64,000 bases of DNA from Bradyrhizobium sp. dw_411. GTDB lineage: Bacteria > Pseudomonadota > Alphaproteobacteria > Rhizobiales > Xanthobacteraceae. The stretch covers positions 124,001 through 188,000 of the forward strand of contig NZ_JAAVUY010000007.1 of NCBI RefSeq assembly GCF_018449695.1, written 5' to 3'. Position numbers and translations under genes: made by a program. Numbering within the stretch: the stretch's first letter is position 1; every line of letters begins with the position of its first letter. This document shows positions 62,753-64,000 of this stretch, one piece after another. The notes below the pieces were generated by a model, which worked only from the letters and a program-made list of their open reading frames with translations, searched no databases and was not told where the DNA came from.

Positions 62753-63586
62753 ATGAGCGACCAGCACATTCTCAGTGTCGATCATCTGACGATGCGCTTT
62801 GGCGGCGTCGTCGCGGTCAACGATCTGTCGTTCACCGCCGAACGGCGCAAGATCACCGCGCTGATCGGGCCGAACGGCGCCGGCAAGACTACCGTGTTCA
62901 ATTGCATCACCGGATTCTATAAGCCCACTTCAGGCTCGATGCGGCTGACCCATGATGACGGCCGCAACATCCAGCTCGAGCGGCTGAACGATTTCCGGAT
63001 CTCCAAATTGGCCAAGGTCGCGCGCACCTTTCAAAATATCCGGCTGTTTCCCGGCATGACCGCACTCGAAAACCTGATGGTGGCGCAGCACAATGCGCTG
63101 ATGCGCGCCTCGGGTCTGACTTTTCTCGGGCTGATCGGCGCGCCGTCCTGGCGCGCGGCCGAAAAGGACGCCATCGCGCAGGCTACGCAATGGCTCGACC
63201 GCATCGGACTGCTTGCGCGCGCCGATGATGCCGCCGGCAACTTGCCCTATGGCGATCAGCGCCGGCTCGAGATCGCGCGCGCGATGTGCACCGAGCCGGC
63301 GCTGCTGTGCCTCGACGAGCCGGCCGCCGGTCTGAACGCCCGCGAAAGTGCGGCGCTGAGCGAACTGTTGCTTTCGATTCGCGCCGAGCAAGGCACTTCG
63401 ATCCTGCTGATCGAGCATGACATGTCGGTGGTGATGGAAATCTCCGACCATATCGTCGTGATGGATTACGGCGTGAAGATCGCCGAGGGCGCGCCAAAGG
63501 ATATCAGCGATGATCCCCGGGTGATCGCGGCTTATCTCGGCGCCGACGAGGACGAAGCGATCGCGGTGATGGAGAGCGGAACGTGA
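62753..63586 (+). CDS. livG: Branched-chain amino acid ABC transporter ATPase LivG
   Basis: 277 residues. Walker A is IGPNGAGKTTVFN (about 40-52), the signature region LPYGDQRRLEIARAM (LivG type, in place of LSGGQ), and Walker B LLCLDEPAAGLN (about 183-194) with the H-loop in IEHDMSVVMEISD. It drives transport by ATP hydrolysis as a heterodimer with LivF, whose GTG start overlaps its stop. Confidence 0.95.
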   Translation: MSDQHILSVDHLTMRFGGVVAVNDLSFTAERRKITALIGPNGAGKTTVFNCITGFYKPTSGSMRLTHDDGRNIQLERLNDFRISKLAKVARTFQNIRLFPGMTALENLMVAQHNALMRASGLTFLGLIGAPSWRAAEKDAIAQATQWLDRIGLLARADDAAGNLPYGDQRRLEIARAMCTEPALLCLDEPAAGLNARESAALSELLLSIRAEQGTSILLIEHDMSVVMEISDHIVVMDYGVKIAEGAPKDISDDPRVIAAYLGADEDEAIAVMESGT

Positions 63587-64000
63587 CCGCGTCGTCCACG
63601 GCCCCCCTGCTCGCGATCCGGTCGCTGCGCGCCGCCTACGGCAAGATCGAGGCGCTGAAAGGCGTCGATCTCGACATCAAGTCCGGCGAAATCGTCGCCC
63701 TGATCGGCGCCAACGGCGCCGGCAAGTCGACGCTGATGATGACGATCTTCGGCAAGCCGCGCGCCCGCGCCGGATCGATCACGTTCGACGGCCGCGATAT
63801 CACCGATGTGCCGACCCACGAGATCGCCCGGCTGCGCCTGGCCCAATCGCCCGAGGGCCGCCGGATTTTCCCGCGCATGAGTGTCGCGGAAAACCTGCAG
63901 ATGGGAGCCGACGCCACCGACAGCAGCGAGGCGGAACGAACAGCCGGACTGGAACGCGTGCTGACGCTGTTTCCGCGGCTGAAGGAGCGCATCACCCAGC
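63583..64000 (+). CDS. livF: Branched-chain amino acid ABC transporter ATPase LivF, 3' end cut by window edge
   Basis: 139 complete codons are visible from GTG at 63583 (GTGA overlap with the livG stop) before the right edge; LivF normally has about 235 residues. Walker A is IGANGAGKSTLMM (about 39-51), and QSPEGRRIFPRMSVAENLQM is the Q-loop region diagnostic of LivF. Signature motif and Walker B lie outside the window. Confidence 0.93.
   Translation, partial: MTASSTAPLLAIRSLRAAYGKIEALKGVDLDIKSGEIVALIGANGAGKSTLMMTIFGKPRARAGSITFDGRDITDVPTHEIARLRLAQSPEGRRIFPRMSVAENLQMGADATDSSEAERTAGLERVLTLFPRLKERITQ

Overview
The window is high-GC DNA from a Bradyrhizobium-like alphaproteobacterium (Nitrobacteraceae). 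I infer this from dense coding on both strands, rhizobial-type promoter and CIRCE signals in front of groESL, an ATP-grasp/alpha-E/transglutaminase/Anbu gene set, two DUF2778 proteins, catabolic and liv-type transport genes, and several families of palindromic intergenic repeats of the kind common in that group. No tRNA, rRNA, CRISPR array, transposase or prophage was seen.

Layout. 1-9.8 kb: a cut-off porin, a TonB-dependent receptor, a phospholipase D-like protein with a lysine-rich tail, a HdrC/HdrB-like Fe-S protein and a large secreted protein with papain-like motifs. 10-16.4 kb: M81 peptidase, M20 amidohydrolase and amidase in tandem (an amide or peptide degradation module), a DsbA-like isomerase and a core-MetE methionine synthase. 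16.5-19.4 kb: a tight four-gene leftward run ending in gpt. 19.6-28.1 kb: circularly permuted ATP-grasp, alpha-E and transglutaminase genes, then about 3.5 kb holding a c-type heme protein, a DUF2778 protein, a hypothetical gene, repeats and a structured probable ncRNA, and then the Anbu proteasome-type protease with an SDR.

28.2-34 kb: MFS and nucleoside transporters, a membrane acyltransferase with an SGNH domain, a cupin with a lysine-rich head and a Usg-like protein. 34-36.4 kb: groES-groEL with promoter, CIRCE and terminator, and a palindromic repeat inside the operon. 36.4-42.1 kb: a GIY-YIG gene between direct repeats, a second DUF2778 gene, an FkbM methyltransferase and two polyprenyl-type glycosyltransferases. 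42.4-48.1 kb: small hypotheticals, a DUF72-DUF488 pair, a 2OG-Fe(II) oxygenase, a class III adenylate cyclase, DUF2000 and DUF4189.

48.2-55.1 kb: a leftward cluster for a molybdenum hydroxylase of the CO-dehydrogenase family (coxG, small subunit, medium subunit, MoxR ATPase, VWA protein, two XdhC pieces, MoeA/MobA-type fusion). Its catalytic large subunit is absent. 55.3-58.1 kb: pcaB-pcaD-pcaC of the protocatechuate branch of the beta-ketoadipate pathway. 58-60.3 kb: a membrane protein, an SMP-30 lactonase and a 51-residue Gln/Pro/Gly-rich protein. 60.5-64 kb: livHMGF, an ABC importer for branched-chain amino acids or related compounds, cut by the right edge.

The most unusual points are the large-subunit-less cox-type cluster, the interrupted Anbu neighbourhood, the promoter-to-terminator structured repeat at about 25.95-26.32 kb, and the GIY-YIG gene bracketed by 53-bp direct repeats.
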